The notes under the pieces: model-generated
Told to the model about the DNA's origin: nothing
Database searches by the model: none
The model's input: only the letters and a program-made list of their open reading frames with translations
Shown here: positions 21,812 to 32,745 of the stretch, one piece after another
How positions within the stretch are numbered: the stretch's first letter is position 1
How the letters are laid out: each line of letters starts with the position of its first letter
Position numbers and translations under genes: made by a program
DNA from: Perca fluviatilis
Taxonomy: Eukaryota > Chordata > Actinopteri > Perciformes > Percidae
Assembly: GCF_010015445.1 (NCBI RefSeq)
Contig: NC_053120.1
Coordinates: 5,207,614-5,271,613 of the forward strand
Direction of reading: 5' to 3'
DNA length: 64,000 nucleotides

Positions 21812-22290
21812 TTATGAGTTATAATAGTTGGATTGTTACTATAAAAGTTATAATAGTATTACTATAAAAGTTATAATAGTTGGATTGTTACTATAATAGT
21901 TGGATTGTTACTATAAAAGTTATAATAGTTGGATTGTTACTATAAAAGTTATAATAGTTGGATTGTTACTATAATAGTTGGATTGTTACTATAAAAGTTA
22001 TAATAGTTGGATTGTTACTATAATAGTTGGATTGTTACTATAAAAGTTATAATAGTTGGATTGTTACTATAAAAGTTATAATAGTTGGATTGTTACTATA
22101 ATAGTTGGATTGTTACTATAATAGTTATAGTTGGATTGTTACTATAATAGTTGGATTGTTACTATAAAAGTTATAATAGTTGGATTGTTACTATAATAGT
22201 TGGATTGTTACTATAAACGTTATAATAGTTGGATTGTTACTATAAAAGTTATAATAGTTGGATTGTTACTATAATAGTTGGATTGTTACT
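21812..22290 (+). repeat. Minisatellite with mixed 20- and 29-bp units, 5' part
   Basis: A tandem mixture of ATAATAGTTGGATTGTTACT (20 bp) with or without ATAAAAGTT (9 bp), giving higher-order 29/49-bp patterns. It is cut by the LINE at 22291 and resumes at 23744 in the same register, so it was one array before insertion. Confidence 0.93.
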
Positions 22291-23743
22291 AGTTGTTTTT
22301 ATACAGTTACAAGCCTTTTTGCAACTGAACTGTGTGTTTGAAAAATTTCAATCTGGTTTTAGATCACGTCACAGCACTGAGTCTGCACTGCTTAGAGTGT
22401 ACAATGATATTGCCCTGTCTGTAGATGCCAGGAATCCGACTGTTTTAGTGCTATTGGACCTCACAGCGGCGCTTTGATACGGTAGACCATGCAGTCCTCC
22501 TCTCGTTTTGTGCGTGGAAGGCATCCGAGGGCTCGGCACTTCAGTGGTTTAGCTCCTATTTGGCGAATAGGAGCTTTTCTGTTATGATTGGTGACTGTTC
22601 CTCGTCAACCACTCCTCTCTCTTGTGGGGTACCCCAGGGTTCAATTCTTGGCCCAATCCTGTTTTCTTTATATATATTGCCGTTAGGGGCTATAATAGGA
22701 AAGCACAACTTATCTTTTCACTGTTATGCAGATGATTTGCAAATTTATTTGCCTATCAAACCGAATGACCATGTCGCATTAGACTCCCTGCTTAGTTGTA
22801 TCAATGATATTAAGTTGTGGCTGTCACAAAACTTTCTAAACTTGAACGAAGATAAAACGGAGTGTATCATCTTCAGTACTTCAGGCACGACAAACGGTCC
22901 ATCCTTGACTTTGGGAGCACTGGCTTCATATTTTAAGCCAGCTGTCAGAAATTTGGGGGTTACTTTTGAATGCAACATGAAGTTTGACAAACAAATCAGC
23001 AATGTTGTTAGAATGAGCTTTTTCCAGCTCCGTCTCCTGGCTAAAGTTAAGCCATTCCTTAACAGGCATGATCTAGAAAAAGCGATCCATGCTTTTATTA
23101 GTTCAAGGTTGGATTATTGTAATGCTCTCTATTTTGGTTTGAATCAAACCTCCATTTCACGTCTTCAACTTGTGCAAAATGCTGCTGCTCGCTTTTTAAC
23201 AAATACATCTAGACGTGCACACATCACTCCCGTTCTTTTCACCCTACATTGGCTCCCTGTGCGTTTTAGAATCGATTTTAAGATTTTATTTTTTGTTTTT
23301 AAGGCCCTTAATGGCCTAGCCCCGGAGTACCTATCCGAGATTTTAACCCTGCGTGAGCACAGCCGGTCTTTGCGGTCTTCTAACCAACTGGTTTTAGAAG
23401 TCCCAAGGTCAAGGTACAAACGATGGGGTGATCAGGCTTTTGCGGTTGCTGCCCCGAGACTCTGGAACAAGTTACCCCCTGATATTCGCACAATTACAGA
23501 TGTCGCTCTTTTTAGGTCTAAACTCAAAACCTACCTGTTTAGAATGGCTTTTAATACGCAGTAGTGGTGTGACAATTTCCTCTTCCTGTTTCTGTGTAAC
23601 CTTTTATGATTTTACTGTTTTCTACGTTTCATCCTTCTTATTGCATGATATGTTGTCTATTCTTAGTTCCAGATGTGAAGCACTTTGGATACCTGCTGGT
23701 TGTTTTAAAGCGCTATACAAATAAATTTTGATTGATTGATTGA
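22291..23743 (+). mobile_element. 5'-truncated L2-type LINE inside a minisatellite
   Basis: The 5' edge enters in the middle of a reverse-transcriptase domain. The 3' edge is a LINE tail (AAGCGCTATACAAATAAATT followed by three TGAT units). Both edges abut the same tandem repeat, so the insertion target is unambiguous. I recognise the protein as L2-like (CR1/L2 group). The coding region is frameshifted at about 22465 and is described separately. Confidence 0.93.
22320..23564 (+). pseudogene. L2-like reverse transcriptase ORF2, C-terminal part, frameshifted
   Basis: The first frame (to 22477) carries the conserved FQSGFRSRHSTESALLRVYN block and VLLDLTAAL. A single-base disturbance in ACAGCGGCGCTTTGATACGG shifts the frame at about 22465-22480, where an intact relative would continue into F-D-T-V-D-H. 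The second frame runs to a stop at 23562-23564. It contains the template-grip motif GVPQGSILGP and, 24 residues later, the catalytic YADD. The C-terminal domain has LHWLPVRFRIDFK, EYLSE and WGDQAFAVAAPRLWNKLPP. The endonuclease and the first part of the RT are missing, so the copy is dead although most of the RT C-terminal half is uninterrupted. Confidence 0.92.
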
Positions 23744-23935
23744 CTATAAAAGTTATAATAGTTGGATTGTTACTATAATAGTTGGATTGTTACTATAAAA
23801 GTTATAATAGTTGGATTGTTACTATAAAAGTTATAATAGTTGGATTGTTACTATAAAAGTTATAATAGTTGGATTGTTACTATAAAAGTTATAATAGTTG
23901 GATTGTTACTATAAAAGTTATAATAGTTGGATTGA
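23744..23935 (+). repeat. Minisatellite, 3' part of the split array
   Basis: The same units as 21812-22290, here mostly the 29-bp form, continuing directly after the LINE tail. Confidence 0.93.
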
Positions 23936-24639
23936 AAACAGACACGTACTCATGATGGAAAATGTAACTTGGGAATAAAAACAAAAGCCTTGAATAATAT
24001 TGTACTGCTGTGGTCACAAGCACGATGCTCCTGTTTTTAAGTATTTCTGCATCAGCTTATGTGGGAGATATGTGCACAAAAATAATTCGTTTGTGAACCA
24101 GTTAGTTTGCAAGTTGTCGTTTAAAAAAAAAAAAAAAAAAAACATTCAGTGTTTGACCAACAAAATCCCTTTTCAGATGATGTCGTTATGAGATCAATGG
24201 CGGGGCAACAGTGCGAGTTTTATCATCGTTTCTCAACCGCCTTGGACCACGTCGCATTTTGTGAATTTTCTGACTCATCACCAAAGATTGAGGTCACAAT
24301 AACAACGCCGTAAGCCATAAAAGGACAAAAGGACAGGAACAGGAAAACCTTTCCTCTAATAAAAGGTCAAGATTTCTTCACACAGAAGGATACATTTCCC
24401 GTCCGTCAGCACGATGACACGTGTAAGAGTGTGAGTGTGATACCAAAATATTTACTGTGTGAGGCAATATGAATTTGTCACGTGGAATAGTATTCCCCCT
24501 CCTCCCGTTTTCTGGAACTCTATTTGTAACTCTTGTTAACGTGGCGCTATGGAGAGATTGAAAGCTGAGATTAAACTAATAAATATGAAACCGTCCAGGG
24601 CTCAGGGGACTTTTATGACCTAGTGTCTCGATGGTAATG

Positions 24640-24640
<1 letters not shown>
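23936..24640. other. Non-coding DNA with a poly-A tract
   Basis: Contains a 19-bp A run at about 24124-24142. No element ends or coding domain. Possibly unique intronic or intergenic sequence. Confidence 0.35.
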
Positions 24641-25337
<697 letters not shown>

Positions 25338-25559
25338 TTGGTTATCTAGTTTCCCTGAGTGTGTGATTAGCTGTGTGTTAGCTTGCAGTGTGACCTTTTG
25401 AGTGCGCGGTCAGGACAGATGGAGGGAAGCTGGAATGCTACAAGCAGAGACCTGCAGGTTTGACACTGGCGGCTGCTGTTTGAACAAAAACACATCTCTA
25501 CATAACGTCACTGTAGAAGGAAGCATGGCTACAAGCAACCAACGCTAATTTCATTATCA

Positions 25560-26120
25560 GTCAATATATTCGCTGTTTTGATAAATTCAAGAAAACGCAT
25601 AACCAGTAAGCATGATCGGTCCGCATTACAGTAAAGGCAACGAGTCTGTGTAACCTTATTTGACAAAAATCTATATGCATTTACCTGTTATTTCTGACAA
25701 TTTGATAAACAAAAATGTTGATTACGCTTGAGTAAGTGAAACCACAATCCACAAAACTGCTTAAAAAAAGTAATATTAATATTTAAATACCACCGTTAAA
25801 ATCCCCGAGAGAGTCCAACACAGCCAGACTCTGGACGATCAAAGTGAGATAAGCGCTCCTATTCAAGTTTATGCTCTGCTTTTTCAACTGTTGTTTGGTA
25901 AATTGCTATTAAACACAGTCAGAGGATTTCAATTGCTATTTTTTCTTTCAATTCTTCTCTTTTTGGCACTGATTTCCCTTTGGGGCTGGTTAAAACCTCT
26001 TTGGGGGGGGCCGCCAAAAACTCCTCTATGCAGGGAAAACCCCTGGATAATAACATGGAGGCCCTTTTAATAGACCTCACATCGAGCCTCGTATATGAAG
26101 CATTCATGCACATGGATTAG
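25560..26120 (+). repeat. Dispersed repeat, also present inverted at 35.2 kb
   Basis: 25640-25800 includes TTATTTGACAAAAATCTATA, GCATTTACC, CTGACAATTTGA and CTTGAGTAAGTGAAACC. The reverse complement of the same order is recognisable at 35195-35330. The element limits are not clear. The G-run and TATGCAGGGAAAACCCCTGG at 26005-26050 may be one end. Confidence 0.5.
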
Positions 26121-26832
26121 ATCTTAGTGTGGATGCACAGTTTACAGCATTTTGGTCATGTTTAGTGCATTGAAATGTAGTGAAAATGGGTGTGGCAGGT
26201 GGGCTGTATGAAGTCAGAGTACAGGGTCAATGTGGCCGGGGGGCTCGAGGTGTTACGACTACCGCACAGATGGTGGCTCAATCATGGTGTTAAATATAGC
26301 AGCAATATATTATATCCAAAGAGCACAGCCAGAGGCATTAAAAGACATAATCTCCTATGGTTGAATTCAAATTTAGTACATAAAGTTTACCATAAATCAA
26401 AACAATAACATTTAATCCTGGAAAAAGGTTTCCGATTGCTTTCAAAACTTACATAAGCATTAGTAAATATATCAACCATCCACTCTGCATAATTTATTTG
26501 GGTCATGTGCAGTTATGTAAATAGTCATGTGAATTCTGGTCCTAAATATTCCAATTTCAAGAGCATCGAGGAAGCTTCAAATGAATGAAATAGTGTAAAA
26601 CCCTATATTTTGACCGAATTTTCTGTTACTCCATCTGCATATCAAGTGAAATCATGTCGGGTCCTGACCCCAAGCTGGAGAACATCTGTACAAACTGTGC
26701 TTAACTTTGCGTATTTTTTTCCAAAAGCTGGGATAGTCTCTAGTCATCACCTAACCCTGCACGGGGTAAGCAGTCGATTAGGGCCGTACCCAGTTAGTTC
26801 GAGGCTTCGAAGCGTCACTCATAGCGTTGAAT
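26121..26832. other. Non-coding DNA, nothing recognised
   Basis: A/T-rich, without repeat termini or a convincing frame. Confidence 0.35.
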
Positions 26833-27149
26833 TAGGGCTGGGCGATATGGAGAAAATCAAATATCACGATATTTTTGACCAAATACCGCAGCGATATTGT
26901 AGTGTTGACTATTGGTGCTTTCCCAAAATATTTACACAATGAGAGTTTTGATAAATAATCATCAGTAATGTGGATATAAGGACTAGGTGGGTAAAGGTAA
27001 ATAATAGAACAGTTACAACAGTCTGGTAAGTTCAGAAAATGACATCACTTTACTGTAACGCAGCCTTTAAAACCAGGAAAAGACAGCACTTATGTTATAT
27101 CACGGTATTACGTGATTATTATATAATATCGATATATTGGCCAGCTCTA
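26833..27149. mobile_element. hAT MITE, TAGGGCTGGGCGATAT family, copy 1
   Basis: The left end TAGGGCTGGGCGATATGG is mirrored by the right end CGATATATTGGCCAGCTCTA. Flanks CGTTGAAT (26825-26832) and CGTTGACA (27150-27157) agree at 6 of 8 positions. The interior has ACAATGAGAGTTTTGAT, ATAATCATCAGTAATGTGGA and AACAGTTACAACAG, shared with copies at 35533 and 52568. Confidence 0.85.
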
Positions 27150-27285
27150 CGTTGACATTTAAATTCTAACTCAGCATTAGATTTTTTTTGCATGCCTATT
27201 CCTTCAGTTTTAAATCCGGTATTCCTGCACAGTGTAAGATAAAGATTAGGCTACACTAACATTAATAGGTTAGGCTGTTTGTCAC

Positions 27286-28102
27286 TAGGGCTGGATTTTG
27301 TTCAGAAAATGTCAATACCGATACTTCGATACCGGTTCCTAAACAATGCTTTTTTCGATACCAATTTTATAAATCAGAAATAAATTACTACATTACACAT
27401 TACGGCACAAATCTTTTGATTTATGTTTCAGCTCCCACTCGGTGCTCCCCTGTGTCTCTGTGTAACGTAGAGTTCTTCCTGTAACGTTAGACAGCCAATC
27501 ACGGACATTATCAGATGTTGGTAGAAGCACGCTGCGTGCTGATTGGCTCACTGACGCTGATGAGAATGACTCCTGAAGCATTGAAATTGGGTATTGAATG
27601 ACGAGGCATTTTTCGATACTTAGTACTTTGGAGGCAATTTGGTCGGAGCCTAAAAAGTAGCGTTGGGCATCGTTTGGATTTTAACAATTAACGATTCTGA
27701 TTCCAACTCTGATTCTTCCTTCTGATTCCGGTTCTCATCGATTCTCGATTTTTTGGGGGGTGGAGTAGAAACGGGTCACATGCCTATTTTCACAGATGAG
27801 AGGAACGTTTTATTTTGATTCGATGGTGGTTTGCAGTTTCACAGCTTTTTCAATGTAAAATTAAGCCACACTAGAGCGCCGCTTACTGTGCTCCAAGGCT
27901 GCAACACGACAAGCGCCTGGCCGCCACGGAAACCAAAACCTGCGCATGTTAAATTGGGAAGCCATGATCGGATTTGAAACCAAATCCTCTAAACGATTCC
28001 AATAAAATTCCACTGGAATCGTACATTTTTTTGAAACGTTTCCAAGTAGGAATCTGTTCTTGATGCCCAATCCTACTAAAAAGCAGGCAGGCTCTGGCCC
28101 TA
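27286..28102. mobile_element. hAT MITE interrupted by a second hAT MITE
   Basis: TAGGGCTGGATTTTG starts at 27286 and GGCTCTGGCCCTA ends at 28102. The flanking 8-mers TTTGTCAC (27278-27285) and GTTGTCAC (28103-28110) match at 7 of 8. Inside are TCGATACCGGTTCC and TTTTTCGATACTTAG-like words. The element is split at 27658-28075 by another insertion, so its own length was about 390 bp. Confidence 0.78.
27658..28075. mobile_element. Nested hAT MITE with perfect 8-bp duplication
   Basis: The left end TAGCGTTGGGCATCGTTTGG is mirrored by CTTGATGCCCAATCCTA. CTAAAAAG flanks both sides exactly (27650-27657 and 28076-28083). It inserted after the element at 27286-28102. The 69 aa minus frame within it is spurious. 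Confidence 0.92.
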
Positions 28103-28225
28103 GTTGTCACTGAGTGCTTTTGGATGCTGGTCTGAGGCCAGATGCTGCTCCTGTTGATACTGGGAGAACCAGGACACGTGAAGGCTCCGTAACTCTGCAC
28201 CTGTTTCATGCCGCGGTGATCACTG

Positions 28226-28228
<3 letters not shown>

Positions 28229-28313
<85 letters not shown>
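28229..28313. repeat. (AC)n microsatellite
   Basis: About 42 AC units. The overlapping frames on both strands are artefacts. Confidence 0.98.
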
Positions 28314-28317
<4 letters not shown>

Positions 28318-28432
28318 CAATACACGGTTCACGACATGCTTGGCTTGTGTGTTTGAGTGGGCGTGACCGTTCCATGTACCGAGTCTTAGTGTAAATCAAA
28401 CGACGCGTGGGAGCCGTCTGGTGTTTGTGGAA

Positions 28433-28435
<3 letters not shown>

Positions 28436-28485
<50 letters not shown>
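28436..28485 (+). repeat. (CTG)n trinucleotide repeat
   Basis: About 16 GCT/CTG triplets ending in GCGGCTGCGG. A 100 aa frame would read it as poly-Leu, but nothing else in that frame resembles a protein, so it is treated as non-coding. Confidence 0.95.
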
Positions 28486-28699
28486 GGCTGCGGCCACCGC
28501 ACGCCCCTCCCTATCCTGATTGGGGGGGGGGAGGGTGGTTAACCTTTGGGCTGTGGCCAGTTAAGGAGCTTCCAACAAAACATCCTGCTTCCTCTAGCTC
28601 AGCCGCAGCACAAACACAACACTCCAAACAATCCCTAAACACGGACGCTTATCCTCCTAAATCCCCCTTAGAACACTGCTGGCGCTGCAGCTTACCCTT

Positions 28700-29275
28700 A
28701 TTTTCATAGTCGATTAATTTGCGACTGCTTTTCTGGATTAATCGACTAGTCACTCGGTCTGTAAAATGACAGAAAATGGTGAAAAATGTGGATCAGTGTT
28801 TCTCAAAAAGCCCAAGATGACGTCCTCAAATGTCTTATTTTTAGGGCTGTCCTCGACTAAAGAAATTCTTAGTCGACTAACACTTATACGATTTTGTCGA
28901 CTAATCGATTAGTTGATTTAATTGACAGAGCTGTGCGCTTTGAGAGGTGGTTAAGACTAGAAAAGCACAATATAAATGTAGCTAATTAACCATCTGTAAA
29001 ACTGAGTTTCTCCACAATTAATCCTGCAAAAGCACCACTTTAAATCTTGTGTTTACCATAAATGTGCTCAGAAGTTTCTTGGAAATAAGTAATTAAGCAT
29101 GAATAAGCATAAAAAATGACTAATCGACTAAAGAAATCTTAGTCGACTAAGACCAAAATGAGGTGGCAGCCCTACTTATTTTGTCCACAACTCAAAGATA
29201 TTCAGTTTACTGTCCCAGAGGAGAGAAGACACTAGAACAATATTCACATTTAACAGGCTGACATCAGAGATTTAT
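28700..29275. mobile_element. TAGGGCTGCAACTAAC-family MITE, split by a nested MITE
   Basis: The left part (28705-28833: TTTTCTGGATTAATCGACTA, AAAAGCCCAAGATGACG) and right part (29183-29275: CACAACTCAAAGATATTCAG, CCCAGAGGAGAGAAGA) together match the continuous copy at 19166-19440. The break is exactly the insertion at 28842-29174. The left terminal TAGGG is not preserved. Confidence 0.8.
28842..29174. mobile_element. Nested hAT MITE with perfect 8-bp duplication
   Basis: Begins TAGGGCTGTCCTCGACTAAA and ends GAGGTGGCAGCCCTA, with inner inverted TTAGTCGACTAA words on both arms. CTTATTTT flanks both sides exactly (28834-28841 and 29175-29182). The host is the element at 28700-29275. A decayed relative is at 16076-16262. 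Confidence 0.95.
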
Positions 29276-29784
29276 TACTTTTCTTTTCAGTTTTGGCTGG
29301 TGTAGAAGCAGAGCAGGTCCGATGCATAAAGGTATGAAAAACCTAACATCACTCAGCTTCCTTTTTTTGAAGTTATTTAGATAGTGATGAAAGCCCACAC
29401 TTGAGAATTGAGTGGCTCTATTGCGACCTCGTTTTTCACACTCTCAATCGGTGCTTTCAACATAAACCTCCTTCCCTTCTGCAAACACTCCTCCCCCCGC
29501 TCTCAGATTATCATTTAGTTTCACCACAACTAATCTGGGCCTGCAGATGTGACTGAGCTGAACTGTTTGATCATGACACACACACGCACGCACACACATG
29601 CCAGGAACACACCCAAGACTAAAGCATTTAGGTTAAAATATCACTTTAATCCTTGGGGAATTAAACAGGTGAGCAGCGAGGAGTAGGCCAGCGAGTTGCT
29701 GTACAGTGTTCATTCAGAGAGCTTTTTACTCCGATCAGACATGCTGCGTGCTGAGGCCTGTTCCTGACACGTTCCAGTGTTGGA
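29276..29784. other. Mostly unique non-coding DNA
   Basis: A short imperfect (AC)n lies at 29577-29598. The remainder is balanced, non-repetitive DNA without a reading frame. Confidence 0.35.
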
Positions 29785-30171
29785 TAGGGGTGGGAATCAC
29801 CAGATGCCTCACGATACGATATCATTGCGATACTTATGTCACGATACAATATTATTGCGATTTTAAAGATATTGCAATATTCTGCGATATATTGTAATGT
29901 ATTACCTTTTTTCCAACTTCAAATTTTTCCCAATTTCAAATTATGTCCCCAAAAGAAAACTTTGTCAACATCTGTTTTTCTAAAAAGATACATTTCTCTG
30001 TCTGTTCATCTCACTTCCATTTTATTGCTGCAAAATGGGGATTGTCAAGCAGACAAACTGACCAACACATATATCATAAAAGATCGATACTTGCCGTCTG
30101 TGTATCGATACAGTATTGCCACGGAAAATATTGCGATACTATGCTGTATCGATTTTTTCCCCCCACCCCTA
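29785..30171. mobile_element. hAT MITE, TAGGGGTGGGAATCAC family
   Basis: The left end TAGGGGTGGGAATCACC is mirrored by TTTTTCCCCCCACCCCTA. GTGTTGGA flanks both sides exactly (29777-29784 and 30172-30179). Inner arms carry repeated CGATA/TATCG words. The 102 and 119 aa frames here are artefacts of the element. Confidence 0.95.
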
Positions 30172-30385
30172 GTGTTGGATGGATGGCAGGTGTAGCAGCA
30201 GAAAGGACTCGTGTAAACTCCCTAAGGGTCACCTGCAGACAGCGCAGTTAAAATGTCGAGGTATTTATTTCAGAGCTGTGTGATGTAAGCTTTACTGTCT
30301 ACTCTTTAAATCTGAAAATGACATGCATCCCCACATTTTCTGGTTTTCTCTCTACCCTGCCGCATTAATAAGAACATGAATGTTG

Positions 30386-30575
30386 GGGAGGCCTCTAGCT
30401 CACCCAGTAAGAGCGTGCGCCCCACGTAGGCTGAGTCCTTTGCAGCGGGCCGGGTGCGAATCTGACCTGCGGCCCTTTGCTGCGTGTCTTCCCCCATCTC
30501 TCTCCCCCTTTCATGTCTACCCACGGTCACTATAATAAAGGGAAAAGCCCCAAAAAATTATAAAAAAAAAAAAAA
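30386..30575 (+). mobile_element. tRNA-derived SINE with 15-bp target duplication
   Basis: The head reads GGCCTCTAGCTCACCCAGTA and AGAGCGTGCGCC, a decayed box A (TAGCTCANNNGTAAGAGC). GGGTGCGAATCTG is a decayed box B of the GGTTCGAATCC type. The body has CCCTTTGCTGCGTGTC and CATCTCTCTCCCCCTTTCAT, ending in AATAAAGGGAAAAGCCCC and an A-rich tail. AGAACATGAATGTTG (30371-30385) and AGAATATGAATGTTG (30576-30590) are the target duplication. It was mobilised by a LINE in trans. Confidence 0.93.
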
Positions 30576-30732
30576 AAGAATATGAATGTTGTTGTTGTTA
30601 ACAGTTGACCCCCAGAGCAGTTACATAGAGACAGAGCCGAGGGTTTAATGCCGACGGAGACCTAAAGACTTACACTACCGGTCAAAAGTTTTAGAACACC
30701 CCCAAATTTTCCAGGTTTTTATTGAAATTCAT

Positions 30733-30798
30733 TAGGGAAATTCATCACACGAAAAATATCGCGATACTATGCTGTATCGATTTTTTCCCCCACCCCTA
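30733..30798. mobile_element. 66-bp hAT micro-element inside the Tc1 remnant
   Basis: AAATTCAT flanks both sides exactly (30725-30732 and 30799-30806). The right 45 bp (GCGATACTATGCTGTATCGA then TTTTTTCCCCCACCCCTA) is nearly identical to the right end of the element at 29785-30171, and the left end is TAGGGAAATTCATCACAC. It is an internally deleted relative of that MITE, with little beyond its ends left. Confidence 0.9.
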
Positions 30799-30909
30799 AA
30801 ATTCATGCAGTTCAATGTCTTATTTTACTCTGAAATGAAAGAACAGAACAAATGAACAATTTAAGTTAAAAGAGAAGTCATGGAATCAATTTGTAAACCA
30901 AAATGTATT

Positions 30910-31195
30910 CTAAATCTTTGACTCATCAGAGTATCCCCCTTTGGCAGATACAACAGCTGAACACACTCGTGCCATTCTTTCTACAATGGAAATCAAATAT
31001 TCTTCAGAAAGTTCTTCCCAACTCTGATGCAGAAGTTCCCATAAATGTGTGGCACTTGTAGGTTGCTTTTCTTTCACTTTTCTGTCCAGTTCATCCCAAA
31101 CTCAGCTCAATTGGGGTTTAAGTCAGGTGACTGTGCTGGCCACTCCATGTTTTTAAGCTCACCATCTTGTTCTTTTTTCCTAAGGTAGTTCTAGC
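30910..31195 (-). pseudogene. Tc1-like transposase, C-terminal fragment, frameshifted
   Basis: Minus-strand translation gives MEWPAQSPDLNPIE, the signature around the last catalytic Glu of the DDE triad, then WDELDRKVKEKQPT, LWELLHQSWEELSEEY and RMARVCSAVVSAKGGY before the stop. An extra base in the run at AACCCCAATTG and another in GCTGAGTTTGG shift the frame twice within a few codons. The helix-turn-helix domain and the first two catalytic Asp residues are absent. Family assignment is firm; the copy is inactive. Confidence 0.92.
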
Positions 31196-31200
31196 ATAGC

Positions 31201-31731
31201 TTGGACTTACAGACAGTACATCTGTGAAAATGGCCAAGGCAGTTTTTCCCTCGCCAAAACGTCTTCCGACTTTGGAGCGTTATTTTCGTTGACATGGATT
31301 CCTTATATCGTCCAGTTTCATTTGACACTAATATATCTTCACTCTAGCTCTTAAAAGATCAATCTCAGATCATTGAAATGAAGATCGATTTGAATCGTAA
31401 AATGACCATTTTTTTTTTTTAAACCCAGCCCTAGTATCTTCATGTGTTGATGTGTGTGTCGGAGCCTGCGTGCTGGCATGAGCTGCGGCTTCCCATCAAA
31501 AAACAACAAGAGAGGCCGGTGTTTTGATGCGTGTTGTACGCCGTCAGCGTGTGCGTTGCCCTTTTGCGTGTCCTGTTTGTACTGCAGGGAGGCAGGCTGA
31601 TTGTAAAACATTTTACGAGCGCCGAGGCATAAAAGAAAGCTGCACAGTGCATATTACTTTATTGATTTTACTGGAATGATGTCATAAACAGTGTGTTCAT
31701 AACACCGAGGCCGCCAGCTGGGAAGAGCATG
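31201..31731. other. Non-coding DNA with a balanced, unique section
   Basis: 31440-31690 is non-repetitive and free of stops in a minus frame, but it lacks a recognisable domain; it might be regulatory. The rest is A/T-rich. Confidence 0.3.

Positions 31732-31824
<93 letters not shown>
31732..31824. repeat. (AC)n microsatellite
   Basis: About 46 AC units. Confidence 0.98.
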
Positions 31825-31827
<3 letters not shown>

Positions 31828-32241
31828 CTCAATTTATTTACTGTATCCTATCATAACAGGAGTTATCTCAGGACACTTTACAGATAGAATAGGTCTAGAC
31901 CACACTATAATTTACAAAGACCCAACAATTTGATGGACAGTGTCAAAAACCCTTCTTTTTATACAGGCAGAGACCTCAGGGATCATTATCATTGTCCTTA
32001 TATCTTCATTACAGCAGTCTATGGATTTGTGCCAAACGCCCACATGCCCATCTCGCGCATGTGCTAATAACGTCCTTGTTTGTGTTCTGGCTTAGCCCTC
32101 CATCATGTTGTTGGCTCACCTCTTATCAACCTCCTTCTCTTAACCTCTGCTTCTTCTCTCCCTCCTTCTATCAGACGCTCTTTTTCCATCTGTTTATCCT
32201 GAGTCATAGCAGAGCTGTTTGGGCTGATCACCTGCAGCCAA
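31825..32241. other. Non-coding DNA before the CT-rich tract
   Basis: 31828-31915 contains TTTACTGTATCCTATCATAA and GGACACTTTACAGATAGAAT, which may be a short dispersed-repeat piece. Nothing else is recognised. Confidence 0.3.
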
Positions 32242-32666
32242 ACACACTCTCTCTCTCTGTCTCTCTCTCTCCATCTCTCTGTGTCTCTCTCTGTCTCTCT
32301 CTCTCTCTGTCTCTCCATCTCTCTGTCTCTCTCTCTGTCTCTCTCTCTCTCTCTCTCCATCTCTCTGTGTCTCTCTCTATCTCTCTGTCTATCTCTGTCT
32401 GTCTCTCTGTCTCTCTCTCTCTCTGTGTGTGTGTCTCTCTCTCTCTCTCTCTCTCTGTGTGTCTCTCTCTCTGTGTCTCTCTCTTTCTGTCTCTCTCTCC
32501 GTCTGTGTCTCTCTCTGTCTCTCTGTCTCTCTCTCTCTGTGTCTCTCTCTCTCTCTCTGTGTCTCTCTCTGTCTCTCTTTCTGTCTGTCTCTCTCTCTCT
32601 CCGTCTGTCTCTCTCTCTCTCTCTGTCTCTCTCTCTGTCTCTCTCTCTCTCTCCGTCTGTCTCTCT

Positions 32667-32716
<50 letters not shown>

Positions 32717-32744
32717 CTCTCTGTCTCTCTCTCTCTCTCTCTCT
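32242..32744. repeat. 500-bp (TC)n/(TCTG)n low-complexity tract
   Basis: An almost pure pyrimidine strand of TCTC, interrupted by TG and CCATC/CCGTC. Frames of 256 and 220 aa on opposite strands (Ser-Leu and Arg-Glu-rich) are translations of the repeat, not genes. Confidence 0.97.
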
Positions 32745-32745
32745 G

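Larger units (their letters stand above)
30674..31200 (-). mobile_element. Truncated Tc1-like transposon
   Basis: The plus-strand left end ACACTACCGGTCAAAAGTTT is a Tc1-like terminus. The C-terminal part of the transposase lies inward on the minus strand. Similarity ends near 31200, so the other half and other terminus are gone. A 66-bp hAT derivative is inserted at 30733-30798. Confidence 0.88.

Noticed and set aside
28407..28709. Poly-leucine protein over the CTG repeat
   Set aside because: The 100 aa frame has no signal or domain outside the repeat and no supporting splice context.
29836..30251. 119 aa and 102 aa overlapping frames
   Set aside because: Both start inside a hAT MITE with perfect target duplication and have no domain.
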